From positions 1 through 64,000 of the forward strand of contig JAANDG010000491.1 in assembly GCA_036852015.1 (NCBI GenBank): a stretch of DNA of 64,000 bases, read 5' to 3'. The DNA comes from Pelodera strongyloides (Eukaryota; Nematoda; Chromadorea; Rhabditida; Rhabditidae). Below, in pieces: positions 1 through 11,580 of this stretch (its first letter is position 1; each line of letters begins with the position of its first letter). A program made the translations under genes and the position numbers. The notes under the pieces are model-generated. The model did not search any database. It was not told where the DNA came from and saw only the letters and a list, made by a program, of their open reading frames with translations.

Positions 1-731
1 ACCCTAAGATGTTGGTGCGGTAAGGACACCATCATACTAACAAGGGACCGTGTGCATTAATAACATACGAAACTGAACTGATAAACATATAAACACGTAA
101 ACGAACACAAACATTTTTGTGCGTCTCTTGTAGTTATTTGGAAAATGAGCTGAGCAAGATTAAACAACTAAGTATCCTAATTTTATATGAGCTGTATTTA
201 GCAAACGTTATGCACTACTATCATCTCCGTTACAGTATGCTTTTCGCGCCGTCAGCTAGCTAGCGATGCAATACACTCCGCGCTTCATTTTTCAAGTTTT
301 CCTACGCGTCCAGGTGTTTCACTAATCAAAAAAGCATAACTGTGGTCTAATGCCCTAAATAGATCACGTTTTTGAAATGGGCACCACAATTGGTCGGGCC
401 GGTCCAACTCCGAGAGAGCAATTGTGCCCTCGTTTTATAACGTGCCCCGCGTGGCGCGCGCTATAGCGGCTCCGAATTGACCGGGTGACTCCGAGCGAGC
501 GATTTAGAGCAATTAGGGCGCGAGAACTACTTGGGGCATTAGGTTACCCTTACGCGTTTTTGATTTTTGAAGGACCTGGCTCTTGGGAAAAACTGGAATG
601 CCCAACCTTTAGTCTGTTTCTTGGCTAAGTAATTATTTATTTGTTAAGCTGCCGTAGGCGTCTGTAGACGCTGGTTAACAGATGATTTATGTTCTCTGAA
701 TTATGCAATTGTGTCCGTCTTTGTGCCCTTT
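1..731. other. Gene-free stretch at left edge
   Basis: No convincing coding exon, RNA gene or complete repeat was seen. The sequence is AT-rich with one GC-richer patch around 400-500. It may be intergenic or intronic for a gene beyond the left edge. Confidence 0.5.
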
Positions 732-926
732 TTAGGAGTCTTCAACTTCGAAAAACAAATGGACAAGCTGTGGCCTTATGCACGAAAGCCACGCCTCCAG
801 GGAGTCGACTCCCAGGATGCGGGAAACTGGGAGGTCTCCGGAGCTGAAGACATCGCGCAATTGGTCTCCGGGAACTAATCGGTGCAGCAGGTCTGAGTAT
901 CGCGACACTTCGCGGAAGCAGCACAT
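732..926 (-). pseudogene. Orphan open frame, possible terminal exon or gene relic
   Basis: An open frame of 64 codons on the minus strand ends in TAA at 732-734. Its composition is protein-like rather than low-complexity, with stretches such as LVPGDQLRDVF and ILGVDSLEAWL. No partner exon with a matching splice phase was found to its right, where a family A MITE begins at about 945. I do not recognise the product. It could be a terminal exon of a disrupted gene, a relic of a mobile element, or a chance frame. Confidence 0.25.
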
Positions 927-944
927 GTTTGAAGCAAGGTAGTG

Positions 945-1119
945 TTAAAGCGAAATACCGGCCGGTTTCTGAAACGCATCCTGGACAACGGAATTCTTAC
1001 GTATTTATGCTGTTTACCCCAATTTAGCGCGATTTTTTATTCTAACTTATGCTCATTTGCATAAGCCGCATAAGAATGCTGGTGTACTGGATGTGTTTCA
1101 AAAACTGGCCGGTATTTAC
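945..1119. repeat. MITE family A, copy 1
   Basis: Terminal inverted repeats of the form TTAAAGCGAAATACCGGCCG are followed inward by TTTTTGAAACGCAT. The right end here is degraded (ACTGGCCGGTATTTAC). The interior carries the family's hallmark pieces, including CATTTGCATAAGCCGCATAAG. At least seven more copies occur in the window. Confidence 0.8.
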
Positions 1120-1317
1120 GATGTAAATATCTCTCATTTCTGTCCCTTGCTCTTTGCTCTAGAGTTATCTCAGTGTCTCACTTTTCCCTATGATGCTTTT
1201 TGTCTGAATTATATTCTCATCCAAAATTTTCTGTTTCAGGTCTGAATGCCTGCAAGTTCGGAGCATCATTGGTACGGTACATGGAAAACGACAGTCTGTT
1301 TATGTATGTGTCAAGCC

Positions 1318-1412
1318 CTCTCTCTCCCTCTCGCTCTACATTTCTCTCTCTCTACATATTTCTCTCTCGCTCTACATTTCTCTCGGTTTCTCGGAATTCT
1401 TCTCTCTCACTC
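1318..1412. repeat. CT-rich simple repeat
   Basis: The stretch is an interrupted (CT)n tract with TCTACATTTCTCTC sub-repeats. It lies between two similar acceptor-like segments, TTTTCTGTTTCAGGTC at about 1227 and 1444, which suggests a local duplication. Confidence 0.6.
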
Positions 1413-1499
1413 GTTGTTTGTTTGATTCATATCCACATTCAAATTTTCTGTTTCAGGTCAGATGCAACTTCGTAAGTGGTTGAAATTGCGGAGCATCTT

Positions 1500-1624
1500 G
1501 GTATCATGACACCGACCTGCCTAAGGATGCTGGATGTCGACTCGTATCGTGACACCGACATATCATGACACCCACCTGCCCAAAGATGCTGGATGCCAAC
1601 TCGTATCATGACACCGACATATCA
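1500..1624. repeat. 59-bp tandem repeat, about two copies
   Basis: Two consecutive units share TATCATGACACC(G/C)ACCTGCC and GATGCTGGATG, each followed by a partial TATC(A/G)TGACACCGACA. The unit period is about 59 bp. No coding potential is apparent. Confidence 0.6.
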
Positions 1625-1736
1625 TGGCAGCCATGGCTCTCAGCGGGAGCCTTCATACGCTTTGCACAATGGATGGACCAATCGTGAATGCAAGGAGAAT
1701 ACTCTAAGCCTATCGTTAAAAAGCACTGAGGAAACT

Positions 1737-1895
1737 TGGCCGGGGGGCGGCGCGTCCCCGGCCCCACGTCACGGGGCCGCGCACTCCCCGCGCGCCCCTC
1801 GCCCGTGTCTGGCCCATTGGTCTGGGAAAGTCTCCACCACCGAAAATCGTGGGGCGGCTGGTGCGCCAGGAGCGCGCCACAGGTGCGCGAAAAAT
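1737..1895. other. GC-rich island 1
   Basis: This patch of G/C runs stands out from the AT-rich surroundings. It contains the 19-mer GTGCGCCAGGAGCGCGCCA (1861-1879), which recurs exactly at 49590-49608. A second island lies at 4738-4915. These are probably pieces of a GC-rich repeat family. Confidence 0.4.
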
Positions 1896-2635
1896 TTATT
1901 GTGGAAACTGCAAGATACTCATTGAAGGGGCATTTAACACTACGCAGCGAAACTAGACAATTGTGCATTTCAACCTCCAGCAAACTGATGTTTTTCTTAT
2001 TCATAGAGTTTGAAGTTTGAATTGTAGTACTTCTATTTAAATTGTTGGCTTTATGTTATTAGTTTGTTGTTACTGGCCCGCTGATCTTGTTTAGAATTCC
2101 TTTTTTACAGAAGATTATTAGGAATATATGTTTATTATTAGTTTAGTTCGTATACAGTCTTATATATTCGATTTCTTGGAATTTAGCGAACTCTAAATGC
2201 TGTCTTATACCGTAATCGTCGAAGAGAAGTGCGTCATACGCGCACTTTCGCAAAACTAAGCTCAAAATTTAGTCACATTTTACTACATTTACTTTTAGAG
2301 CTATTCAACTATTATTTCCCTACTTCTTCGATAATTGTTTTTTATACCTGTTTCTTCTGGTAAACCACCTCTTCTCCGTTCTGAAAACCCGTGGGTGGTG
2401 ACAGGAAGTGGTGACAGGTACGTTGTGTTGTAATTTGTTTGTTCTCGTTACTTTTTGTTACTCTTCTCTCGTGTGTTATTGGGTCTGACAGGGAAATGTT
2501 CATTATTCAGGATTAGGAGTTAGGAGAACTAATTAGCGGTGTATGATATGCTGTAAGTCGGTTTTGGCGACATCGTGATTTTATTTTTCGGCATTTGGAT
2601 TGGAACTTGGAACTCGGTCTACTTATTTGCTTTAG

Positions 2636-3661
2636 GGGAGGGGTGTCTGCAGTACAGAAATTGATTGCAAACCCAGTGCTCAATCCGAAGTGGACGCGGC
2701 GTCGATTATTCGCGATATATGGAAAGGCTATTCATTTGAAACGTGAGTTCACTGGCCCTTCTTCTTCCGTCGTAAAATCTTCCGTCGTTTATACTTCACT
2801 GGCCCTTCTTCTTCCGTCGTAAAATCCCCGCTCGACTGTATTTATTACGCAACATGCTATATCATTTTGTTCTGACCTGTCTACATTCTTAGTTGCTATT
2901 GTTGTATGTTGTATTATCGCTGAGTTGTATTCTTTCAGTGCGTCATCAAAACAGCTCCACCTCTGTTCGGTTGTCCTTCTGAAAACGATAGAAAGGGAAA
3001 AGAAGCTCAAGGAGAAAAACACCAAACTTGTCGGATTGTTGAAGCAAACCCAGAAGATGCTGGGAGAATTCAAGTATGTCAATTGCCCAGTTTTAGAATT
3101 TGATTGTATTTGTTGATTGATTTGTATTGTTATGCGCATCGTTACTTGTGTGTTGTATGTGTTTGTGTGATTTTTTGGACGTTTCTCGTGATATACGTGG
3201 TTTCTGTTATAGGGAAACTGCAACCTTTGAGTCACTTCGAATACGGGATGATTTGACGATGACATGCGTAGAAACGCGACATTTTCATTCAGAACCCATT
3301 AACGACGCGGAATTGGTGAGTCGTTGTCTTCCTTCTTTTGATATATTATGTACTCTATTTTGTTGGATATGGCCATTTTTTCTGCATGCGACAGCTTACT
3401 GTAGTGTTTAGATCTAGAGCTTCTTCGTTTTGTCAGTCGTTGATTGGAAAGACTTTTGATGGTTGTTAATCAAATTGTTTTATCTGCGCCTATTACAGAC
3501 CAAGTGTAATCTGGAGGAACAAAGGTCTACGGTGTGTTCGAAAGTTAATGATATCGATGTTGATAATCGGAAATTAAAGGTGAATATTGAATATATTAAA
3601 ATTTGCCCGTTTTTCTTGTTTTTTTTTGTGCTTCTGTGCACCGAACAATCAGGAACTTTGA
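2636..3661 (+). CDS. Unidentified coiled-coil protein, partial gene
   Basis: Four exons join in one consistent frame: 2636-2742, 2939-3073, 3213-3315 and 3499-3579. All have GT donors and TTTAG, TTTCAG, TATAG or TACAG acceptors, and phases match at each join. Exon 2 encodes a charged heptad-like segment (IEREKKLKEKNTKL) typical of a coiled coil, and exon 4 continues with a charged helix-like stretch. A possible short last exon at 3653-3661 would add two residues and a stop (KEL end). The start exon was not found, and true coding may extend left of 2636. Introns are about 140-200 nt. I do not recognise the family; golgin-like or cytoskeletal coiled-coil proteins are possible, but nothing specific supports either. 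Confidence 0.45.
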
Positions 3662-4204
3662 TGAATGATTTGGACAGCAGGAAATATGTATGTGAAATGA
3701 ATATAAGTTTATTCAGATGACGTTTTGTGTTATTTGAATTAGTATTGAACTTGTGAAATATGCAATATCTATGATATATCGTGACTGACAATGACTTATT
3801 GAAATGACAATTGAAAGCCCGTGGGTGGTGACAGGAAGGCAGGCATTACGCAAATACTCGATTTGTTGAGACGGGTGCTGAAGTCGGCTTGGTCATTTAC
3901 CTTAATTTAGAGTAGCACACGAACTTTAAATGTTTCGCATGTGATTGAACATTGAAATTATGATCTTGTTACTTGGGTATGTTTTTCTTTAGCAATATCA
4001 TATCGAATCATTATATTTCTTCATTATTTCAGTTGACTGGATGGTGTGTTGTCTGGATGATCGTGTCGGTTCCCTACTACGAAGGGAAGGGATCTACCAC
4101 GGAATGCGTCTAACAGGCTGTGTTTATAGGAAGATCAAGGAAGAGAGGACAGCAACTGGGTAGATATCTTAGGACGGTCCTTAGTATTATTGGGGGACTC
4201 TCTT

Positions 4205-4370
4205 TTATTATAACTGTAGACCAGCGTAACGCTGCTTTTTTACATGTTTATGTGGTTATGGCATATTATAGTAAGTGAGCCCATTCTTTTATTATAATCA
4301 TAGACCACCGTAACGCTGCTATTTTTACACGGATTACTTTGTTATAATTATAGACAAGCGTAACACTGCT
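4205..4370. repeat. Three direct repeats of a TAGACC-GTAACGCTGCT motif
   Basis: Three imperfect copies of TTATAA-(C/T)-TAGACCAGCGTAACGCTGCT lie at about 4208, 4288 and 4339. Spacing is irregular (about 80 and 51 bp). Between copies the DNA is T-rich. Confidence 0.55.
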
Positions 4371-4737
4371 TATTTTTTCGTTCAACTGAACATCAACCTA
4401 TAGACGTGTTATATATTGTACTTTATTTACTGGTATGACTCTCGTTTTGTTGTTTCATTATTGTATAATTTTTTATTTACTTACCATAGACTTCGTATGG
4501 ATATTTACTCGCAGAGAAGAGGATTTACTCTTATTGAAAGTATTTTGTACTCGCAGTTAGGTTATCCATTCATCTTTTCTTGCAACTCATATTAACTTAT
4601 CATAATTCGCCCAAATGTACCGCTTTTATCGCTATCTTTGTTTTGGATGCTTTCATTGAAGTAAAGTTGTTCTATATATTTGTTGGTTGTTATTGTATTG
4701 TAGAATTGCCTTTTATTGTATTATTTAATGTAATAAG

Positions 4738-4915
4738 CAAAGGGGCGGGGCCTTTCACGCCAATTTTCCCACGGTCTGCGCGCTCCCGGCGCACCTACGG
4801 CCCACCTTTTGAAGCGGGGCCGCGCGCTCTGTGCCCCGTCTTGGTGGGGCCGCCCTGCCTGCGCCCCGCACTTTTCAGCGCGCCGCCCCGCGTCATTTAG
4901 CGCGCCGCCCCGCAC
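4738..4915. other. GC-rich island 2
   Basis: This is about 180 bp of strongly GC-rich sequence with repeated GCGCCGCCCCGC motifs in an AT-rich context. No conserved open frame stands out. It resembles island 1 in composition and may derive from the same repeat family. Confidence 0.4.
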
Positions 4916-5293
4916 ACAAAGTTTCACGTTGCAGTGTGTGTTTCTCTTCCCGGTCCCCATATACTTTCTCTCTACCGTTCTGTAGTTGATCTCTCTTTTT
5001 TTGTATCTCGATGTATGGTTCTGAAGATTTTTTTGTTTCAGATCAGAGCGGTATCGAAGTGTCGAGTCGTTCTGCCTGGTCCGCTTTCACTTCTTGCACT
5101 TGTCGTGACTGAATGACTGACTTACCGTAGTGACCTTGAGCTACCGTATTGACCTTAAGCTACCGTACTCGTTGAACACGACCCTCCTTATCGTAATCAA
5201 TCAGGTAACGTGCTCTTTCTTTCATTATTACGGTGAATGCTCGCGAATTGTTCAGCAACTTGAATATGCAGGCAACCGTGATTCGCAAACCTG

Positions 5294-5412
5294 ACGCCAT
5301 ATTCACCACTCAATTCCCCGTCTTTTTCTCTGCGTGTCGCACAGGATGCTATCTCCTGTCCCCAGGGACTATTTCCCCGAGGGAATTGTAGTGGGAATAT
5401 GATATGGCCTCA
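5294..5412. repeat. MITE family C, copy 1 (inverted orientation)
   Basis: The ends read GCCATATTCACCACT and GAATATGATATGGCCTCAG. The interior carries the family hallmarks AATTCCCCGTCTTTTTCTCT and CCTGTCCCCAGGGACTA. It is one of seven copies in the window. Confidence 0.75.
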
Positions 5413-5987
5413 GATGATGCCTGTATGTCAGTCACTAAAAGGCCATGCATCGTTTTTTTGGTATTCGTATCGTGGTTTTCGTAAAGTAATGAATGATATC
5501 TTTATGTCTGAATCTTATAGTAAATTCATTTTTTATTTTTTATTTTTTCAGTTGTGATCCTATGAGGCTGCCGCTTACACCTCTCACCCCTTCGAGATAG
5601 TGGACAGGATCTAGGACGCAACCTTTCAATTTACTCTACATCGAAACTGATGGTGGTTCACGGCGTTTCGAAGCAATGTCTGGATGGTGCAAGCTGGCAC
5701 AGACTTGCGCGCTAAGTTTTGTAGCCCCCCCCCCCCTCAAAAATAAAGGTTTACAGAGGAGGGGTGCCCCGATGTGTTGCGCACTCGTGGGTTGTGTTGA
5801 TTATGATGGTGAAGTGGATGTTGTGTTTCTGGCCTTATTCATCACATGTCTGGGCTTAGAGGCTTAGGCTTACCCCGGTGAGCCTATGGGATCGAGCGTC
5901 ACGACCCGAGCTGGCCTCACTTGTTCGGGAGTACGGCTGACTGGCCCCAAAGTTGTGTTCCTTCACAATTACCCCTCCTCACTGACA

Positions 5988-6132
5988 GAGGCCGTATTCA
6001 CCAACACGCACGGAGGCTTCCCTGGCCTCCACAGGAAGCTAAAGAGTGCGTGGAAAGTGCAAGAGCAGAAGAGATTCTGAGCGCTCGTGAGCCTAGGGAA
6101 GGCTCCCTGTGTGTTCCTGAATACGGCTTCAG
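5988..6132. repeat. MITE family D, copy 1
   Basis: The terminal inverted repeats are GAGGCCGTATTCACC and GAATACGGCTTC, closely similar to the family C termini. The interior (AGCTAAAGAGTGCG, AGCAGAAGAGATTC, GGCTCCCTGTGT) is unrelated to C but matches the copy at 55168-55305. Confidence 0.7.
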
Positions 6133-6850
6133 GTTTACAGAGGAAGGGATGGCTCCAAGGTGTTATATCTATGAAGTCTCGTATTAACTACAAGGATGCG
6201 AATGTTATATTTCTTCCATGACATACCAAAAACTCTTGGGAAGACAAAACTGCAAAGATGGATATGTCTGCCCGCTACCATTCAGATTCAGTCACAAATT
6301 CAGTGCTGTTGGCTGAATTTGAAGTTATTTGACGCCAGCAGTTCACATGTTTGAGTACTTTTTGTAAATTACGTCAAAAGGCCAACTTTCTACACTTGGT
6401 TCTTTTTTATCTTTCATCCATATTATTTAGATTTGTATTATCAAAAGATGAAGTAGGCTCATCAACAATGAGAAGGTTTGATGAAGAGAAAAAGTAAAAA
6501 CATAACCAGAGACCAGATTTCAAATAGGAAAGCTCCGACAGCGCCCGAAAACAGAGCTGCTCACAAAAAGTACGCGGTATCGTGTGTAATCTGGAATACC
6601 TCGCGTAGGAGAACAATTGTGTAGCTATGTGTAGGTAGAACCAATAGACGTGAAACTCTACTGGTGCCCATAAAAAAAGGTGCGTCTACCATTATTTTTC
6701 CCAGCTTAGGCTTAGGCTTAGGGGCCTGAATTTAATCATAGAGTGTTAATAATATAGAACATTTATAATGCGTCTTTCTCTATGTTTCAATTCGCGCATA
6801 AAGGTTGTGTGAAAAGATGGCGGTTGATAGTTGTAAAGTCATTTCCTCCA
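6133..6850. other. Gene-free stretch
   Basis: No coding exon or RNA gene is supported. A short GCTTAGGCTTAGG telomere-like repeat occurs at about 6705-6722, and a similar GGCTTAGAGGCTTAGGCTTA run lies at about 5850-5871. Confidence 0.4.
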
Positions 6851-6978
6851 GAAGCCATATTCACAACTCCGATTCCCTCAGGGAAATATTCCCTGGGGAC
6901 AGAAAATAGCATTCGAAAGTGAGACACGCAAAGATAGGGAATACCCCATGGGGAATTTAGGGGTGAATATGGCCTCAG
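6851..6978. repeat. MITE family C, copy 2
   Basis: GAAGCCATATTCACAACTCC at the left and GGTGAATATGGCCTC at the right enclose the family interior, including TATTCCCTGGGGACAGAAAA. Confidence 0.8.
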
Positions 6979-7470
6979 GAAATACCACACATTTATCGCA
7001 GCTTCACGTTCAAAAACTGGTCAGATTCTCGAAAAAATCCATAATCAAATTTTGAGCGCTGTATCTGCCGAGGGGAACGATATTCATTACAGCGTTTTTT
7101 GAATGGCGCGTTTGAATTCTACCCCTTCGGAAACACGAAACGCCACATAAATTTGTAACTGTGTAAATATTATAAAAGGAAGGCAAAGTATTTATTCTCG
7201 AGGAATGATACACATACACAATACAAGTGGCTGTAAGAGCGGTAAGAGCGGTAAGACAGCAGATTTTTGAAACACGCTAGGTGTCACGCAGCCATTTACA
7301 TGCACGGAAACTTGGGAACACAGCAAGCATCCACCACATCTTTCAAAAACCGGCTGTTATACCGCTTTAATGGAAAGATAGGCTAACTCCATAGAAGAAT
7401 ATGTGCGTGCCACTAATCACATTCGGTAAACCCATATCATAATCGTTTTCACTATCCAACAGAACAGTGA
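6979..7470. other. Gene-free stretch upstream of MITE family L
   Basis: No gene is seen. A decayed family L-like end (CAAAAACCGGCTGTTATACCGCTTTAA) lies near 7340-7370, and short GGTAAGAGC repeats occur at about 7238-7254. Confidence 0.4.
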
Positions 7471-7628
7471 TTAAAGCGGTACGACACGTTGTTCGCGGTA
7501 CGACAACGACGGTCCTATATATTGCATGCAATTATGCCTCTATGTTCAATTTGGTGACGGAAAGGCATAGAGGTGCACTAATACAACATACTTTCACCAA
7601 CGTCCAAACCACGTGTCATACCGCTTTA
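7471..7628. repeat. MITE family L, copy 1
   Basis: The ends TTAAAGCGGTACGACACG and CGTGTCATACCGCTTTAA are inverted complements. Similar termini occur at 22233-22408 and as remnants near 7353, 41108 and 62990. Confidence 0.65.
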
Positions 7629-8173
7629 AATATGACAATTCTCTAGCAAAGCAAGAAGTCGTTATACCAATAAAATGGACAATTTAAACTGGAGCTCGGC
7701 TCAGAGTTTGCGGGACGGGGAGGGACGTAAGAATTTGGGTAAGACAATAAACCTCTTATAGAATACATTGAACTTTTACATTGAAAATTTACATTAAGAA
7801 AGATTTCTTCAAACATTACATTAGAAAGATAATTGAATGAAATGACAAATGATAGTAAACCACCTAAAGTCACCGAGTTAGGTTTATATTGATATTTCTA
7901 TAATTTACGACACAAGACAACTTTTCTGTAATAACCACAATACACACCCCATAATAAATAATAAATAAATCATGCATGGGAGAAAAGACGTAATGTACAG
8001 GACATAGAAAAGGATAGGGAAGAAAAGTTAATAAGAGTCCGAAAAGAGATAATGACGTTAAAACGCTAAAGACCTAATAACGTGAAGGGGAAGACATACG
8101 CATATGAGTTTGTCAATTCAATAATGAATAGTTCAATGAATAATTTTATCACTAAGAGAAGTGGAATCCACTC

Positions 8174-9280
8174 TTATTTGGCCACTGAATAGATCACGAA
8201 GAAAACGAACAGCGAGAACAATATCAAGTAGCACATGAGCTTGCTGCCTGAAATTAATACAAACTTATCATTTGTTAGCGCGATAGCGCTAACATAGTTT
8301 GGGTTTCATCCAAGAGCCCTTTTTTTCGCAGTTTTCACCCTGAGTTTTAGCCACAGGCCATAGGTGCCCATATCATATAATTTATTCATGCTAACTAATA
8401 GCCATTATCCATTATTATGCACGGGGGTATAGGACAGCACGTAGCACACGGTTGCTGCAATTGGCGATTTTATCACTGTGTGAAACATCTGGATTTCTAC
8501 CTAGCAAAATGTACCGAAAAGCTCAGGGATTTGTTGTTTTTGATAAAGAAAGATAGTTACGAGTTAGAGAATAAAGACCACGACACTGAATTACACAGTT
8601 GTCAATAAGCAGTAAACTAAGCATATCTAACAAAGGTACCTTGTTATGCAACACCCTCTACACCGTTTCGCATGATTCGGTTGGTACAACGAGGTTCATG
8701 TTCATTTCAGCTTTAACTTTTAAACAAACGGATTTCGATGTAAAGTAAAGTAAAAAGTAAACTGACCGCCAGCTTTGCTCACGATGCCCAGTCGCCTCAT
8801 CGTGGAAGTGAGGAGATTCCGCCCGGAATCGAACTCGCCATCCATTTCATTCAACAAGCGATTCTGTTCGCGAACATCGTCACCGATAGAAATTGTGACC
8901 TAAACAAGCAAATCTGCTCCTAATACAAGAAGAAACGCATCGCGGCACGGATTAGAAACCTGGTCTGCACTAAACGAACTGTGTCGATAGTGCGGCTAAA
9001 GCGCTAAAGGCATATTTGTATAGTTATTATTTGTGAATAACTGGCTTCTCCTAATTTTGCGCAATCCGGCTTTCATGGCTCCATTAGCATAGCTCGCTAC
9101 ACAATCCGAGAAACATTACGTATCGATTTTCTTGTGATAAATTACCTTGACGGCATATAACCGACAACAGAACATAACATAGGGAATAACCTTTTTCAGA
9201 GAAGCAACTTTCCCAGCCAACTCGTTTACCAGGTTGTCATTATGACGCTCCAGATAAGAACTTTCTGCGTTTGTTCCCAT
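8174..9280 (-). CDS. bet1: BET1-like Golgi SNARE
   Basis: Three exons in transcription order (9280-9191, 8899-8767, 8247-8174) join in phase to give a 98-residue protein, close to the family's usual 110-120. It carries a SNARE helix (NDNLVNELAGKVASLKK, then VREQNRLLNEMDGEFDS) and one C-terminal membrane anchor (CYLILFSLFVFFVIYSVAK) ending directly at the stop. This order and spacing match BET1, a tail-anchored SNARE acting in ER-to-Golgi vesicle fusion. The start lies two bases after an acceptor-like TTATTTAG, consistent with spliced-leader trans-splicing. Donors are GTTATT and GTCAGT; acceptors are GTTTAG and TTTCAG. The N-terminus is a little shorter than in vertebrate BET1. Family assignment is firm; the exact start is inferred. 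Confidence 0.9.
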
Positions 9281-9292
9281 ACCTAAATAAAT

Positions 9293-10096
9293 TGCAGGCA
9301 AATTAAACAACACATTTATCAGGCTTAGTCGTCACAACAGTCATATATTATGCCTGACAGAAGAGATATTCACCTTACATAATGTGTAGACAAAGCCTAG
9401 TAGATATATGCAGAATAGTGACTGCGCTTTGTGCTGTAATAAATAGAAATAGACAAGAACAAGAACAAACCGGAACCACGATATGCCATATCCAGGAGAA
9501 ACTTATGTAAGTGGAATACGTATAAAACAGATCAGCTCGTTGTTACTAAAAAGACAATACGATTATCAACAGGACAAAAAGGTCCACGATAACTAAACAA
9601 AAAGATCTCATAGAAAAACCAACTAAACATATAAACAGCTGATCGCCAAAAACGTGGAAAAGAAAAATTAATTCAAATTGTGTGCAAATACGGTATTATG
9701 CTGTCGTGTTTCCACAGTAAGCCACATTCTGCACATTTTTTGAAGATTTTTATTTATGGAGGAGGCGTGCCGTAAGCTACCGCGCGTTTATAACTTTTTT
9801 GAGATTGTTGTTTGATAGGTTTGGAACTCCACAAGAATATATATTTTTTTATACACAGGTTTCGTGCGAAAATACAATATTGTTGACCGTATCCTGCATA
9901 TTTTTTGGGATACTTGGAAACCCCATTACTCATTACTGTATTATTCCGTGGATCAGGATACTAAAAGTATACTAGATTTCTTAGTTTATATATTTGTTAT
10001 TTACGAGTGAATAGTACAATAGTAAGACCGAAGACTCATTTCGGATACCTTACTCTAGTGGTATTTCATTGTTCATAACGTAATACAAACTTTACC
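9293..10096. other. Gene-free stretch between BET1 and IMP4
   Basis: This is the upstream side of both divergent genes BET1 and IMP4, further broken by foldback elements to the right. A decayed end of family M (GATACTTGGAAACCCCATTA) is visible at about 9908-9928. No promoter motif was recognised. Confidence 0.4.
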
Positions 10097-10473
10097 AAGG
10101 GATGGGGTCAATTCAAATCGCCCCGTACTTTATTTTTGGAATGTATTGTTCGCCTCATAAAAATCACGAAAAATTTCCAAATCAAGGATCCCAGAATGTG
10201 TAGTTTGCTGATATTGGATAGACTTGAACGGAAGCTCCGCTAGAGAGGTTTCTTTTTCTAACTCTCTTTGCCTATAGGGCTATTTTCCTGCCGTCTATAT
10301 TGCACCAGCTGTCGAATAGAAAGGAGCTTCCTATTAAACCTATCCAATATCAGCAAACTACAGACTCTGGGATCCTTGAATTGGAAACCTTTGTATTGAT
10401 AATGATTTTTATGGGGTGAACAATGCATACCAAAAATAAAGTACGGGCGACTTAAATTGACCCAATCCCTCTA
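10097..10473. repeat. Foldback element G
   Basis: Long imperfect inverted arms run from AAGGGATGGGGTCAATTCAA to AATTGACCCAATCCCT. Inner matching blocks include GTAGTTTGCTGATATTGGAT against ATCCAATATCAGCAAACTAC and AAGGATCCCAGA against TCTGGGATCCTT. The loop lies near 10240-10320. No transposase is present. Confidence 0.8.
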
Positions 10474-10509
10474 AGGACGTATTGAAAGACGAGCTGTTAA
10501 GCGATAAAA

Positions 10510-11356
10510 TTAAAGGGAGAGGCCCTCGAGGAAAAAGTTTACCACAATTTACTTGCACAGAATGTCCGGAAGTTTAGAAATATTACTGTAAAAACCGCAT
10601 TTCTTTGCACCTATAACTCACAGAGTTATTCCCCGGCAAACAGTTCGGCCAGGTACCGTAGTCAGAATCAATTTTTGCGTTTTTAGGGCATTACAATATT
10701 GGAAACGCTTTTTTATTATCGTAGAAATGTTCTTCATTCGTTTAACCATTATTATGTGAAAGAATGTTAAAGGGACAGGCCCATCAAAGTAAACCTATAT
10801 TTATGATACGTTCATAATGATTATAACGCAATTTTATTACAATATATACAAACCAAATTTCGCCTTCATTCACCCTGGGAAACTTTTTTCCGATGCACTC
10901 AACGCATATGTATACCATAAAACGAAAATTTCCAAGCTGCCTATGCAAATTTATCGTAAAATTAGACTGCGATCAAAATTTGCGCATACGGCTTTGAAAT
11001 CTGCAGCTTTATGGTATAGATATGAGTTGAGCGCATCGGAAAAAAGTGTCCCAGGGTGAATGAAGGTGAAATTTGGTTTGTATATATTGTAATAAAAATG
11101 CTTTGTAAACAGTATGAACATCTCGTCAACATAGGTTTAATTTGACGGGCCTGTCCCTTTAATGGACGGATATAAACCTTGAAAACGTATTTTGACGTTG
11201 CTGCCTACGGTACCTGGCCGAACTGTTTGCGGGGGAATAACTCTGTGAGTTCTAGGTGCAAAGAAATGCGGTTTTCACAGTAACATTTCTGAAATTCCGG
11301 ACATTCTGTGCAAATATATTGAGGAAAGCGTTTTTCTCGTGGACCTCTTCCTTTAA
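10510..11356. repeat. Foldback element, outer (interrupted by a nested one)
   Basis: The left arm (10510 to about 10690) and right arm (about 11170-11356) are inverted complements: AGAGGCCCTCGAGG versus TCGTGGACCTCTTC, AAAGAAATGCGG versus CCGCATTTCTTT, and GGCCAGGTACCGTAG versus CTACGGTACCTGGCC. Between the arms lies an independent foldback at 10767-11162. Confidence 0.8.
10767..11162. repeat. Foldback family F, copy 1 (nested)
   Basis: The ends TTAAAGGGACAGGCCC and GGGCCTGTCCCTTTAA are inverted complements, with long inner arms such as TACAATATATACAAACCAAA and its complement. A related element with the same termini is at 52249-52697. It sits in the loop of the outer foldback. Confidence 0.85.
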
Positions 11357-11580
11357 GATGCATACACAAAAAGATAGAAATGGAGAATCATTTTTTCACG
11401 CACTTAGTTAATTTTAGTCATTCGGAATTTCGCGTAGCTTATCTCAACATTTTTTTCGACATTGAGAGCCAAAAAGTTATTCGTTGCCTTTTCATTCAAT
11501 GTTGTACTTTTTGATATGCTTTTTGTTGTAGCGTTTTCTTTTATTATCCGTATCTGCTTTAGAATTGACTTTTCGTTTAG

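Larger units (their letters stand above)
3662..5293. other. Gene-poor stretch downstream of coiled-coil locus
   Basis: No supported gene was found. The stretch holds the three-copy repeat at 4205-4370, the GC-rich island at 4738-4915 and short CTACCGTA/TGACCTT repeats at about 5124-5175. Some AG-preceded open segments (for example after 3993 and 4033) could be further exons of the coiled-coil gene, but phases were not decisive. Confidence 0.4.
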
